Notes: generated from the letters alone by a model not told the origin. A stretch of 64,000 nt of DNA from Cryptomeria japonica (GCF_030272615.1 NC_081411.1:45399517-45463516), one strand, 5' to 3'. Counted from the first letter of the stretch, positions 21,901 to 34,195 are shown. Made by a program: numbers and translations.

Positions 21901-22529
21901 AAAACTATCAAGTTCCTGTCTATATGCTTGAGGGATCCACCTTGGGGTGATTTTTCTATACACATTGGGCGTTAACAGAGTCTGCTTTCTCTCTTCAATA
22001 TTTTTTTTCCTTTTTTGGAAACTTACTATTTTAGAAAGTTTCTAGTTTTGTAAATATTATATTTCTAGAAACATTCTAATTTTGAAAAGTACTTATTTTG
22101 AAAATTTTTATTTTTAGAGAGTTTCTTTTTTCTAAAAGTTTCTATTTTCTAAAACCTTTCTATCCTTCCAAGCCGTAATTGATATGCAGTTTGTTTTTTG
22201 GTCATAACTTGGTCATAGGAAGTCAAAATTGTGAAAAAAAGATATCATTAAAAAGATGGTTCTAGCATTGATCCAAATCTGTAGGGATTTTTACCAAATT
22301 CTACTCCCATTTTCCATACCAGGCTAGTAAATCTAGTCTTCAATTTTGTGCTTACTAGCCCATAGATGATCCAAGCTTTGTTTTTTCAAACACTAGGCAT
22401 TATTGGAAAGCTCATTGAATGATCCATTCAAATCTACAACTATTTTTTCCCATATTTTTCCCTAGATATCTTTCATTCATATTTTTTTGTTTCCTTTATT
22501 TGGTTAATTATTTGGATGTTTTGGCACTT

Positions 22530-23110
22530 GGGATGGATCTGTTTGTTAGATAGGGTTGTATTTGATGTGATTTTCATATGTTGAGATTCTTTGTGTATGA
22601 TTATTTATTTGAAGAGGTATCATGGGTTTTCTATTCATCTTTCAATGGTCCACCTAGCAAAGGTCAAGTGGCTAGATATTTTTTCTTATTTATATGGACT
22701 CATACCTAAACCATTGACTCCAAGAGGTAAATCAACTTAGGGTAGTGCCATAGGCCATATTGTAGGTATTATTTCTTCTAGGGTTCATTATGACATAATG
22801 TGTGCTATATCATACCTTGAGTATCCTCGAGCACTTTGGACCCAACTATGGGAGATGCATGGGGACCCTCATATATCTCCATTCTCAAAGGAGCTTGCAA
22901 CAAATTGTCTTCTTCCCTTTGCACACATGTAGATTTTATTCACTTTGATGATGATACTCTAGAGGAGCTTAAGTTTATCATAGGGCTTTTATGTTTTCAT
23001 GGATCAAAGGCCTATCTTCATGTTCTCACTCCTCACATTGAGGCCACTTCTCAATCACTTTCATATTTAATTGTTATTGATTATATTGGTATTGACTTGA
23101 ATGGATAGCC
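22530..23110 (+). pseudogene. Decayed copia gag-like stretch
   Basis: Downstream of the primer-binding site, the plus strand reads RALWTQLWEMHGDPHIS near 22830-22880. This resembles the ALW..L...(Y/F)G part of copia UBN2-type Gag. Frames change several times and stops are common. Position and orientation fit the remnant at 21889. Nothing of pol follows, so the element is truncated. The open frame 22836-23108 lies here in a shifted frame and may carry part of it. Confidence 0.4.
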
Positions 23111-24559
23111 TTCATTGGTTTAATGCAAGAGGATATTATTCTTAAAGACATAGGTACTTGGGATTCATATATTGCAAACATATAATCCTTGGTTATAGAG
23201 TCTCATATTGCATATTTGGATGACTATCTTGAAGAAATTCATGTCCTCTTACCTTATAGCCTCCTTATTGTTGTTAACCTATTTTCATCACCCATGGAGC
23301 TTTTTTTCATCAATTTTTGCAGAGTCCAGATTTGTCACCTCCTATATTGATCATGCATGTACTTGACTTTTTTGTAGCATCATCATCTATCAGGGACATA
23401 ACAACATTTGACAAGTTTTTAGAGGCACATAGAGTTTGGATTTGGATTTGTACATCTTCCAATTTATGGGTGTGGTATCTTATATCTCTAGTGGATTTGT
23501 TTCTTATGAACGAGAGAAGTGTTGTTTGCATGCAGTGGATTAAATTTGGTCTTCTCCATTAATCATTATCAGGGGAGTTACTTCTTCATTGGGGGGATTC
23601 CTATCCTCATTTTTAGATATCGTGTGTGGGGATATTCATTGTACTATTATGACATAAGTAATCCTTGGGGAGTCACATTGGGTCCTTCTTTCTTTCTTTC
23701 ACTAGTATAGCTATTTTATTTTCTCCCATATATAGGAAGAGTGATAGGAGTAGGAAGTTCCCTCAATAGAATATGTGGAGTAGGATGAGATACTTCCATA
23801 TTAATTGATGACAAATTATCCTTAAGGAGACCAATAAGATTGGACCACAAATTATTACATTGGTAAAAACTAGAGTACCCCCACCACCTTGGTACTCCTA
23901 ATTAGGATTCAAATTCTATCCCAACAACGATCACTTCATGAGGATAATAATTTATATCCCATGCTAGACTTCTTTATAAATTTAATTAGTTTTTGGATGG
24001 TTAGGTTTAAAAGAAGGAATAGATGTCTCATTTAAATTCCAAGATAGATGGATGGATCTCTCTCAATTACACTCTAGCTAAATTTAATTCAAGTAAGAAA
24101 GCAATCATGCATTTATCAATCATTGAAGGAAAGGTCAAGTCAAGTTCAAGAATTCAAGATGGCATCCATGAAGGTATTCTACATGACATCCTAGACCCTT
24201 AGCACGAGGATTAAAGAAAGTTTCATCAGGGTATCAACTTTAATTACATGCATTCAAATTTAGATGTATCTTTTCCCTCAAAAGGAAAGTGTTTAATAAA
24301 ATTAAATTAAATTCCATTTAAATTTCAAGTTTGATTCTAAAATCAGAGTTTGACCCAAGGAATACCCCTATCCACAACCTATTTTGATTTAGATGCTACG
24401 ATTGAAGATTCTGATAGAAGAAATGACAATAAATAGGTTCAACTTTTACAAACACAAAAAGTGAATGACTAGGTAGCCTCACCATTGTGGTATCGATAAT
24501 TTAGCTTAATCTTCTGATAGTGGATCTTGTGCATCTATTTGATCTAGAAAACATCTTGC
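23111..24559. other. U2 intergenic stretch
   Basis: No recognisable gene. 23562-23700 matches 1823-1935 of U1. A TTCTTTCTTTC run lies at about 23690. Several short open frames have no supporting features. Confidence 0.5.
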
Positions 24560-25558
24560 TTGCATGCTCAAAAGTTGCAAGACTAGGTCGTCGTACCCTC
24601 TTGGTCATGACAATTTGTATCTTGTGTTTCCTTGTTCATATTATGCTTCCCTCATCTCGTGTTTATTAATACATTTTTGTGCTATATTAGGCTCTCTTTG
24701 GATGACCCTTGTTACTATATTAGTAACAGGTAAGAAAGAGGCAAAATCCATTGCAACACTTCTCTTTTTGTATCTTAATTCCTCTTTATTTCATATCTAT
24801 GATATGTCATACATGTGCTATTGTTTGTAAATGTGTCTTTCAGTTGTCTACTTGGAGACAATGCAACTTATTGAGATCTCCTTTTTTGTATCTTCCATGT
24901 TGACTCAAAAAGGCATTTGTTTGTTCTCATGTGTGCTCTTCTTCTATTGTATTCATTATCCCACAACGTTTAAGGGATTAGGTCATCCAAATACAATGTT
25001 TCTTGATAGACATTTTTAATCACAAGTTCTTTACAAGTTAATGATCCCTTACATGCTTTTTTCAATATGCTTCGTGGCTATTATCCTTTGATTTTTCCTT
25101 TCTTGTGGGCATCTCATTGTGGTAATGTGCTTGTCTTTTGGATTCATGCTACCTTAAAGCGATTAGTACCAAAAAGATGTACACAATCACTTTAACATGG
25201 GGGCATACACTTCGCTCAATGTTACATTTTATGCACACACCAATGATTTGTTTTCAATTCAAGTCAATATTTAAGCTACTTTACAAATTGAGCCTTTTGC
25301 TTTGTAATTTGATATTTCAAAATTTTCCTTTTTACGACTCATAGTAAGCATGAATATTACTAGGCCAATGTAGTCATGCTCTTTCCCCTTCAAGTGTTGT
25401 ACCTTTTATCTTAATATTAGAGCAGTGATATCCTAAAGTCCATGAGGATTTGTTGTTTCTTGTCTCTTAAGTATCTTGGTGAAAGCTTTTCAATGCAACT
25501 TTGTACTTTATCATGAGTATGGGTGTAGTATAATACTTCAATTAAAGTGGGGGATAAA
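24560..25558 (+). pseudogene. 3' untranslated part of an old gypsy element
   Basis: Scattered matches to the region before the 3' LTR of G1 (46060-46800): a TTGAGATCTC box, TTGACTCAAAA, and the closing purine tract AAAGTGGGGGATAAA (25544-25558). The open frames here have no retroviral domain; in G1 this part is non-coding too. Confidence 0.5.
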
Positions 25559-25865
25559 TGTAGTGTTGTAAATTATATCTGCATATCCTCACCTAGACCT
25601 CACCTTGGCCTTGTGTCTTTCAATACCTAATGCCTACCTTTATCCTACTAACACCTTCCAAAATCTACATTTTCAACCCCCTTTCTAACTCTTATTCAAA
25701 TCTGAGTCCTAGTTGACAAGACCAGGGTGTTGGGGGAACTTTGGTCCTAGCTCGGGACTAGGGTGCCACCATTGCCTTGGTCCTCCTAATAGGGACTCAA
25801 ACTTGGTCCCATCAATAGTCACTTCTAGTGGATAGGAATTTGGTGTTCTAATTGAGTTATTGCAT
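25559..25865 (+). repeat. Truncated gypsy LTR
   Basis: It begins TGTAGTGTTGTAAATTATA after a polypurine tract, the same start as D (TGTAGTGTCATAAATTGTA) and, with one base changed, G1. It breaks off into the U2 tail at about 25866. Confidence 0.65.
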
Positions 25866-26218
25866 AGTTTTATAAGATCCATTTCTTCCCAACTATTGGC
25901 GGTTCAAATTTGGGCCCAATTCAAATAGTAGATATTTTAGGAAATTTAATTAGATATAAAGCATCTATAGATAAATTTCAAATTTAGTAAAATAAAATAC
26001 AAATAAACATGTTACAATTAGAAAAATAAAAAGACATTTGATATTTTGGTAGTCAATTTTCCAATTTTAAAATTTGATTATGTTTAAGTTAAATAATACT
26101 AATAAAAAAGTTAAAATTAAAAAACATGTCAAATGAGAAGAAATTAGAAGTCTAACCCTTTAGGTAAGTCTCCAAAGATATTACTTTAAGAAGGGACTAA
26201 AGAATGTGTTTGTTATAT
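25866..26218. repeat. Tail of unit U2
   Basis: Pairs with 4190-4564. It runs directly into U3 through AACAT at 26219-26223, the unoccupied form of the S target site. Confidence 0.85.
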
Positions 26219-27071
26219 AACATGTCTTTGTTTTCGAAACAAAATCACATTACTTTTTGCTTTTTATTATTTGAAAAATCTGATCAAGTTGTAAAACATA
26301 TACATGATCATGCCCTTATTCAATATTATGCTCATATTCTTTATGAAATTATGATTATTGTAGTTTTATTTGAATAAGAAATGATATTTATTATGAGACT
26401 ATTCATAAAAAAAATTATGTCTTCAAATTTGGCTTCTTATGAAAACTTATTTATTATAGAGTTGTAAGATAAGTAATAAATTTGGTATTTTTAATGAATC
26501 ATCAATAGAACTCTTTGTGTTAAAGCTCACCTTTAGACCCTTTTCTTTAACTTCAGGTTTAGATGCATAAACAACTTTGTTGTAAATTATATAATTTTCT
26601 ATTATTTTAAAATTTTATTTTTCTTATAAATTTCATTAATCTAATGTAATTACTTACAAATAAAAATATATAAATTTGTTTCGTCTTATATCTTATCTCT
26701 ATTTATCTTGTTAAATCTCAAATCTTATTGATTGTTATTCTTAAATTGTTATTATATATTTATTTCTACCCACCAATTTTAAATATATATGTAATATTTA
26801 TCATTATTTAAATTATGCAAATAGATTCTTCATAACATTTATACTGTTGGCCATGTCAATTAGCAACATTCCATTGATGAAATTATTATGGTAACGAAGT
26901 TCATCAGGTGATACACAAAATTTCATGTTTCAAACAGAGTCATTTCCTTCCAGTCACCCAGCAAAATTACATACAGTGGTATTCTGAAGTCTTGTCATTC
27001 TGAAGTCTTGTCATATATAGAGCCTTGGAAGACCAGTTATAAAAGTAAAGAGCTCGGGAAAACGTACTGAA

Positions 27072-27182
27072 TAAAAAACTCTTATGGCAAAAACGAGATT
27101 ATTAATATGCATAACATTTACAAAGAATAAAAAACTCTTATGGCAAAAACGAGATTATTAATATGCATAACATTTACAAAGG
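27072..27182. repeat. Direct tandem repeat of about 55 bp
   Basis: AATAAAAAACTCTTATGGCA through CATAACATTTACAAAG occurs twice in succession with almost no difference. U2 has one copy (about 18485-18540), so this is a recent local duplication in U3. Confidence 0.85.
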
Positions 27183-27639
27183 AATTTAGCATGCAACATC
27201 TTTCTAAATGACAGCAATTCAACGAAAAAAGGCACAGTAGATATTCATTTTTGTTTCCTTTTATTTAAACCAATAAAATAATGCAACGATTAACCAACAA
27301 CGACTTGCTTTAAAATCGCTCATCTCAGAGACAACCAGTAAATTGAGTGCTTGAGCATTTATATACAGCATACAAAATTAAAATATGTAAATATAATAGT
27401 AAGCACATTAATTTCCATGTCTATTTAGAATCTTTATTGAAAAGATTATACAGCTGATGAGTTGGAGTTAATATGTATGTCACATTCTGAACATTGACTT
27501 ATTTAGATGGTTTATGTGAAATCACATTAAGAGATGCAAGACAAAACTTAAAATGTTCCATTTGAACATAGGCCATTGCCCATCTACATATAGAAACTTT
27601 AACTGCAACGTACCAAATGTTTGGAGAGAAAACTATAAT

Positions 27640-27807
27640 ATGCATCCAAACATACACAATAGAGCAACAGACAATATGGAAGTCTGTATAGCCATTTATT
27701 CCTGATAATATGTTGTATATAATATGCATCCAAACATACACAATAGAGCAACAGACAATATTGAAGTCTGTATAGCCATTTATTACTGCTAATATGTTAT
27801 ATGTAAA
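27640..27807. repeat. Direct tandem repeat of about 84 bp
   Basis: ATGCATCCAAACATACACAA through CCATTTATT is repeated at 27640 and 27724; U2 has it once (about 19018). It duplicates the polyadenylation-signal region downstream of the U3 peptide gene. Confidence 0.85.
27779..27784 (-). terminator. Polyadenylation signal of the U3 peptide gene
   Basis: AATAAA on the minus strand 60 nt past the stop. A further AATAAA lies in the second 84-bp repeat copy. Confidence 0.5.
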
Positions 27808-27843
27808 GCAAGTAATAGTACGTGCGCTAAGGCTGCTTGTTTT

Positions 27844-28089
27844 TTAATTTGCGGGTGGAGGAAATGGAATGAAGGGAAAAGGGCGGGGAGAAGAAGGAGT
27901 TCGTGGGAAGGTGAAAAAAGGAGGACGAGAAGCAGACGGAGTGCGTGGGAGGGTGAAAAAAGGAGGACGAGACGGAGGAGCCTGCAAAAGATGACGGCTT
28001 TTCTGTATGTCTCTCGCACACACACAGGCGCTAAACTCCATCACCAACAAAACAGTAGCCAACACTAAACAAGCCCGGCGAGAAAACAT
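27844..28089 (-). CDS. Small secreted Pro/Phe-rich peptide, U3 copy
   Basis: 81 residues, same length and start as the U2 copy; differences are Phe7 to Cys, Glu29 to Gln, a Gly to Arg in the first repeat and the last residue Lys to Asn. The Gly to Arg change makes the first FFTLPRTPS match the second FFTFPRTPS. The signal peptide is retained, and the predicted mature start RDIQKSRHLLQ is the same. The promoter block (TATA-like 28171-28179) and AATAAA are kept. Another frame (28021-27827) is also open in both copies but differs at about 8 residues against 4, so the frame given here is the better coding candidate. Function unknown; secretion is inferred from the N-terminus. Confidence 0.72.
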   Translation of the reverse strand: MFSRRACLVLATVLLVMEFSACVCARDIQKSRHLLQAPPSRPPFFTLPRTPSASRPPFFTFPRTPSSPRPFPFIPFPPPAN

Positions 28090-28170
28090 ATTTACTGCTT
28101 CTGAAAGAAATTAGGGAGACGTCAAAACTAGATTGTTTTGCTTTAGAGAAAATGTATGGGAGGTGGGTCG

Positions 28171-28179
28171 CATATATAA
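28171..28179 (-). promoter_or_regulatory. TATA-like box of the U3 peptide gene
   Basis: ATTATATATGC on the minus strand, about 82 bp upstream of the ATG, at the same place as in U2. Confidence 0.5.
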
Positions 28180-29782
28180 TAGCCTAAAAAGTGGAAACCT
28201 TTAATTTCTACCAACTCATTTGGACCATTGAATAGAAGGGCGGTCGGCTCACATGACAAATTTGTCTGGATTTACATATTGTCCGGCTCGTACGATACAA
28301 ATTTGGTGATTTTATCCCTAACCAGCTTCAAGAGCCATGTAACATGAAATAATCCTTGTTATTAAAATTGAAGTTACTATGAGTAAGTGTGATTGAGAGA
28401 AGTGCTATTAGATGTCTTTGACAGTGCTTATCGATCACGTAAGAAGCGCAATAAGATGTGCTCGGAGCGACCTTTAACACCGCGTGACAGTTGTTATGCA
28501 CCTCTATATGTCCTAGGTTCTGTATGAAAGTAAATATACGTAGTTTAGCGTAAGATATTAAGTTTTTTCAATCGAAGTAATATGATTTCGACTTGCTACC
28601 TATATTCCTTTCAGCTATATCAAAACCATGATTTTGACTTGCTACCTATTTTACTTTCGGCTATTTTTCTTCGTACCTTTCATTCTTGCAATTGTTCTGT
28701 ATAATTAAAGAAAAATGATTTCGACTTGTTTTCACATCAAGAGTTGTAAGTGAAGTATTTACATTTCATCTGCACAAAAATTATTCGACTGACAAGTATT
28801 TCCACACATACATAAAGTAACTAAAGTTTTGGTGGTTTTTTTTTTTTTTTTACTTTTTAATAAATATTTATTTAATTTTGTCAAGATAAAAATAGTACAA
28901 TATTCAAGTAAAAGGGGAGAGTGGTAGACAGACACATTTACACAGTTTATTACATAATATCCAAACTAATACCTAAGTTCAATCAAAGTATGAAAAGCTA
29001 TTATGCTTTGAAAAGAAGGGGATATTCATCAGTTAGTTTTCTTCAAACATTACCAATGTTGACATAATCAATTGACTACAAGCTAGTGAATGCACCTTCC
29101 TTTTCAACAAGGTTGTCCATGACCTAACAAGTGGAGAATTGAGGGATAGCCGCACCTAGTCAAGGGAACTTGTCTAATTCAACCAACAAAAATATCTCCT
29201 CTCCCACAAAAAGAGGAAGATGAATTTACTCTCAAACACTGCTCATTTTGAATGTACCTTGAAGACTACCTAAATATACTCTTATGCCCACATTAAGGGA
29301 GGATGGTTACAAAGGACTATAACAATAGTATAGGGCACATTCCCCCAACGATATAAGAGCTCCTAGACGAGAAACCTCAATTGAAAACTTACAAAGGTCC
29401 ATTTATGTCCACAAAAGAACATTATAATAGATCATGGCTTTACAGTAAAGATATTAAATTATGTCCCAATTTTGGCCTTGATATCAAATGCACCACGCAA
29501 AATAGGCTAATTTAGGTAACATAATAGCATTTTAAATACACTAGAATTTGTGATTCCAAGTCCCAACAAAGATTGAAATCAACACTATAGATTGTATTGA
29601 TTTACCATAGAAAGATGAGAGAAAGCAACCTTTAAGTGATCTTTAATTATGGAAATGTGTGTGTAGGAATGTGTTGTACCTTTACAATTCACTTCCCATT
29701 TTCTCAGTCAAGAAAATGGGGACCCCATTTTCCTCTTTTGTCCTTGCCCTTTTTTCTCCTTTTCTTTTCTTTCTTTCTTTCC

Positions 29783-30740
29783 TTATTTTTCTTTATCAAT
29801 GTATGGTTTTAAAGTGAAATCATCATTCTTCTTGTACAACAAATCAAAATCAAGAGCCCCTCTCAGATATCTAAATATCCTTTTTACTACTTGATCATGT
29901 GATTCCTTTGGATCAGACTGATATCTTGCAACCATATAGACAACCTGCTTAATATCTAGTCTTGAAGTAATCAAATATAATAATCCTCCAATCATCCTTA
30001 CTTAGCTTGCAACTAGTATTCATAGGGGTTCAAATTGGTTTATAATTCTCCATACCAAACTTTGTTGGCATCTCCTTGATATACTTGGTCTAAGAAATGA
30101 AAATACCATATTCTGACTGAGTCACTTGACGACCAAGGAAGAATTATAATTCACCAATCATTGACATCTCAAATTCTTTATGCATTTCTTTTATAAATTT
30201 CTTACAAACACTATCATCTCCTTCAAAATTATTTTCATCAACATACACAACAATTATTAATAGTTTATCACCTTTAACTTAAAAATAAATATTATTATCT
30301 ATTGTAACTTTTTTAAATTTATGTTGCAACAAATAATTTTCTAGCGTTCCTACTAGGCTTTAGGAGCTTTCTTGAGTCCATAGAGTGCCTTCTTGAGTTT
30401 GCTGACCATATATATATCCTTTGAGAACTGAGAACCAAATGGTTGTTCAATATACATCTCTTCTTTAGTTCTCCATTAAAAAATTCTAACATTACATCCA
30501 TCGAATATACCTTAAAGTGTCTATATGAAACATATTTAAGAAACATCCTTATAGCTTCCATCCTATCTAACAAAGAAAAGTATCCTTCAAATCTATACCT
30601 TCAACTTGTGAATAACCTTTATAAGCTAGTCTTGCCTTGTTTCTTGTGACTTCTCAATCTTCATTCAACTTATTCCAGACAACCCACTTTGTTTTTGTCA
30701 CATTCCTGTCCATCAATCAAGGTACCAATTCCCATGTCTA
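29783..30740 (-). pseudogene. pol: X reverse transcriptase fragments
   Basis: Read on the minus strand: RMEAIRMFLKYVSYRHFKVY followed by SMDVMLEFFNGELKK (30573-30480; the copia MDVKSAFLNGELEE block), a tract with the fingers/palm region in shifting frames, and MIGGLLYLITSRLDIKQVVY with DPKESHDQVVKRIFRYL (29995-29800), the connection before RNase H. Frames shift repeatedly. The YVDD-bearing part near 30240-30290 is decayed. Left of 29783 nothing more of the element is seen. Confidence 0.8.
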
Positions 30741-30899
30741 ATTCTTTTTTATTTGATTTAGATCCTCTTCCATTTCTTTCATTGAACCTTCATCCTTTCT
30801 AGCTTCTGCAAATTTTTTTGGCTCTACTTGAGATAGGAAACAAAATTTTTCTTGAACTTTAGTCTTGACAAGTCTTCTTCTTGTTTGAAATTGTTTTTG

Positions 30900-31959
30900 T
30901 CTCTAATGATATGATCTTATGAATGGTTCTTCCACACACAACTTCTAGGTGTCTTAAGTGCTTCTTCAGGCTCCTTCTCTTTTAAATTTGTCTCTTCTTT
31001 GTCTTTCCTAACTTCCTTCTCTTCAACATCAAGAAGGGCATCTTATATTCATCATTAGGTTTAGGTGCAATATGATTCCATTCTTCACATAATTTGACAT
31101 TCATACTTTCTACAATCTTCTTTGGCCTTTTGTTGTAACACTGGTAAGACTTTCTCTTAGTAGAGTGTCCCAATAATATTCCTTCATCTAATCTTGCATC
31201 ATTCTTTCCCAAATCTTCTTCATCTCTTCTTATGTAGCACTTATCTCCAAATATTCTTTAATACTTTATAGTAGTTGATCTTCCATGACATATCTCATAA
31301 GATGTCTTTGTGTGATTCACTCTTGTACCATGTTAAGAATATATACAACAATATCCATATCTTCTTTCCAATACACATTATGTAAGTTATCACATTTCCA
31401 CATAGTTATAAACATTGAGCTACAATAGTCTTATTTTTTCTTTTAATCACTCCATTCTGCTGAAGAGTCTTAGGTACAGATAATTGCCTTCTATTACCAT
31501 TTTCTTCACAAATTCTATCAAATTCATTTGATGTAAACTCTCGTCATCTAGTAGACCCCTAACACTTGATTTTAGCATCTATTTGATTGTTAACCACAGA
31601 TTTGAATTCCTTAACTCTATCAATTTATCTAGACTTTTCTTTTAATAAAGTAACCCATGTTATTCTAGAATAATCATCAATAAGCAAAATAAAATATATT
31701 TCACCATTTAGTCCTCTTGTCATTGTGGGGTCCGCATTGATTTGTATGAATCAAATCCAAAGGCCTTGTGGTAGAATATTCCTTGCTCTTGAATTTACTC
31801 CTTGTTTGTTTTTCCATCTAAAATTTTTTGCATAGTGTATTAGCGAGTTTGATAATCTTTGATAAATCTCTTAAAATATGAGTAGAACTGACTGTTACCA
31901 TGTTGTCAAAGTTAACATGTCCCAACCTTTCATGCCATTAAACCAACATTCACTACCCT
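30900..31959 (-). pseudogene. pol: X integrase and GAG-preintegrase fragments
   Basis: From 31959 down: a decayed WLWH(K/R)RLGH-type zinc-domain start (31955-31880), integrase core text near 31800-31450, and the C-terminal block MGKNDARLDEGILLGHSTKR with YQCYNKRPKKIVESMNVK (31212-31120), typical of copia elements. Stops and shifts are frequent, so no catalytic triad can be certified. The insertion of B falls inside the zinc-binding start. Confidence 0.78.
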
Positions 31960-32652
31960 TGAAGGAACACAAATGGACCATTGAGAGGGGGGGTGAATCA
32001 GTGGTAACTCAAAACTTGAACTTTCTAAAGGATTAAGAATCTAAATAAAAGATCAAGAAACAAAGAGTAAAGATTTTAAACCAATTTGGACACACAAAGA
32101 GAAAATACGCCCACAACACAAGATATAAGAGGAAAACCAAACATGGGAAAAACCTCAGTGAGAAATGCCGCTAGAGTCTACTACTCTAATCCAACCTCAT
32201 AGTGAAACAAAGTCTTATTACAAAGTTTATGGGCACCAACCCAAAGGAGCACCAACCCCTGATCTAAGAACCCACTCAGAGGATGACAATAATGAAAAAT
32301 AAAAACTACAAGTTGAGTACCTCATTACAAATGAAATTTTGTAACATGTCGTGTTTTCCACACCTAGAACTGAATCTATTATTTTCAGCTTATAGGCTTT
32401 GTCTTCTACTCTCTAATCTCTATAATAGCTTTTTCCACTCTATCTTATATTTTCATTGACTCTTATGCTCTTTGCAATATCTCTCTGCACTCTATCTTGT
32501 CTTTTCACCAACTCTTTTGATCTTTGTTCTAATAAGATCTCTACTTGTCTCTTACTCTATTGCGCATGGTGTGAAATACACATTGTATTTCTAACACTCT
32601 ATTTTCTTTCTTCTCCTTTCTCTACAACAACACACTCCAGTTCACCTTCAAC

Positions 32653-32653
<1 letters not shown>

Positions 32654-32685
<32 letters not shown>
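32654..32685. repeat. (CA)n microsatellite
   Basis: An uninterrupted AC dinucleotide run of about 32 bp inside the B LTR. Confidence 0.95.
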
Positions 32686-32689
<4 letters not shown>

Positions 32690-33361
32690 TAGCAATTTTT
32701 CATCTCAATAATTCAAATTGATCACAGTCCTTTTTCTTCTCAGAGTTTTCCCTCCAAAGGAAAATTCATAAACATTTCTCAAAGTCAAGAAAATGATCTG
32801 CCTTAATTTTAGTTTTCTAATTTTTGCCTTTTTCGAATTACACTGTCTTTCTATTTTTGTTCAGCTAACTCAACGTTCTTGCATGATCTTGGCATGCAAC
32901 AGTCATTCTCATAAAAGAAACTCCTAGTTGTTATTTCCTTAGCAACCATATCTTGTTAGCAATCTTTGATTGGTCATGTACATGTCACGTCCTCCATGTC
33001 TCCTTTTAAATCATCAGGTCAAACTTGGTCAAATGATGAGTGCATTGCTTATGTGTTAGCAATTTGTAGAATACCCATCATGTTCTCAACATCGCAAACC
33101 ATACCTATGGGATGGTGAGACTGCGCACCTTCTTCCACTTAATGACTCTGCGAGATCATTTTTCTTTAGACTTTCTTTCTATGGGTTGATGGACCATTGT
33201 GTAGAACACACCATTTGATCTACTATGCAAGAAGTATCAGTTTTGTCAAGATATCTCATGTGAAATAGAAAAAAGATTCATATTCCCATAAGACCAAGAA
33301 TGGACAAGAAACCAATTGTGTTTTGCCAAAAAGCAAAGTCACATCAAAAAAGAAATATTTT

Positions 33362-33590
33362 TCAATGTGACCCAAGGGTGTCAAGGAGACTTGCTGGATC
33401 TCTCACTAAAATACATAGTCACACAAAAATATGTGGTGATAAACACAATGTGATTTGCAATTACTATTACTTATCAGTGTGACCAAAGGGTGTCAAGGAG
33501 ACTTTCTTGATCTCTCACTGAAATACAAAGTCACGCCAGAATCCTTGGTGATAAACATGATGTGGTTTGCAATTACTGTTACATTTCATC
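33362..33590. repeat. Tandem repeat of about 112 bp in B LTR
   Basis: Two copies, 33362-33474 and 33475-33590, share GGGTGTCAAGGAGACTT, GATCTCTCACT, GGTGATAAACA and TTTGCAATTACT. Confidence 0.85.
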
Positions 33591-33874
33591 TGAATCAATA
33601 TCCAGCTTACTTGCATTGTTCTCACTCTTCTTTACTCAACCTATGCCAATGAAAAACAACAACAATTATGTCATTTTGACCTTCATCTTGAGTATTCATC
33701 ATCATGCATCTCTATCTAGTGTATTACTTCAGTAATGGATAACATGATGTAATTGTTGTACAACAACAAGATATGTGTTGCCTTTGTCCTCTACTTCCTC
33801 TGAGACGCTCATCACCTTGCATCTCTATCACATGTATTAATTCAATTGTTGACATCAATGACAATCTAATACCA

Positions 33875-34195
33875 ATAATTTCCCTCTATGTAAACATCGC
33901 TCAATTTCTCCCCCTTTGAACATCTTCTCTCAGCTAATGACATGCCCCCTGTGACAATTTACATTGGACATATGGTTGCAATCACAACGATTTTATCACA
34001 TACACTTCTATTGTGCCTATGCATCTGCAACACCTACTATCATTTTGTTGATCCTGTTAATGATCGTCACCTCGTGAGAACCATACTACCTAGGTTCAAG
34101 GAAATATAGTTTGAAGCTATGAGCTTCCCCTGAACTAGAAATGCCTATGAGCCTCTAATTGTTGAAGGAGGGAGGGACAACACCCAACATTAGTC
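33875..34195 (-). other. B polypurine tracts and 3' untranslated region
   Basis: Minus-strand purine tracts CATAGAGGGAAATTA (next to the LTR) and CAAAGGGGGAGA (about 33910-33925), with a third, weaker one near 33945. No coding content. Confidence 0.6.

Larger units (their letters stand above)
26219..29680. repeat. Unit U3 (right end lost)
   Basis: Collinear with 17766-21450. It includes a second peptide gene and a single copy of the block duplicated in U2. Similarity fades at about 29680, where a pyrimidine-rich stretch (29735-29795) and then truncated element X begin. Confidence 0.85.
29783..31959 (-). mobile_element. X: truncated copia pol, host of B
   Basis: Minus-strand integrase and reverse transcriptase fragments without RNase H or a 3' LTR on the left. 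On the right it is cut by B, whose LTR is preceded by ACCCT (31955-31959), the expected target duplication. The matching part of X should lie beyond the right edge of the window. Confidence 0.85.
31960..33874 (-). repeat. 3' LTR of B (right limit approximate)
   Basis: Starts TGAAGGAACACAAATGG after ACCCT. Its first 170 bp align with 52694-52863. It holds the box GGGGGGGTGAATCA (31987-32000), a CA microsatellite (32654-32685) and a tandem repeat of about 112 bp (33362-33590). The end is placed at ATACCA, before a purine tract on the minus strand. Confidence 0.75.

Noticed and set aside
27499-27741. 80-residue minus-strand frame in U3
   Set aside because: Created by the 84-bp tandem repeat; no matching frame in U2.
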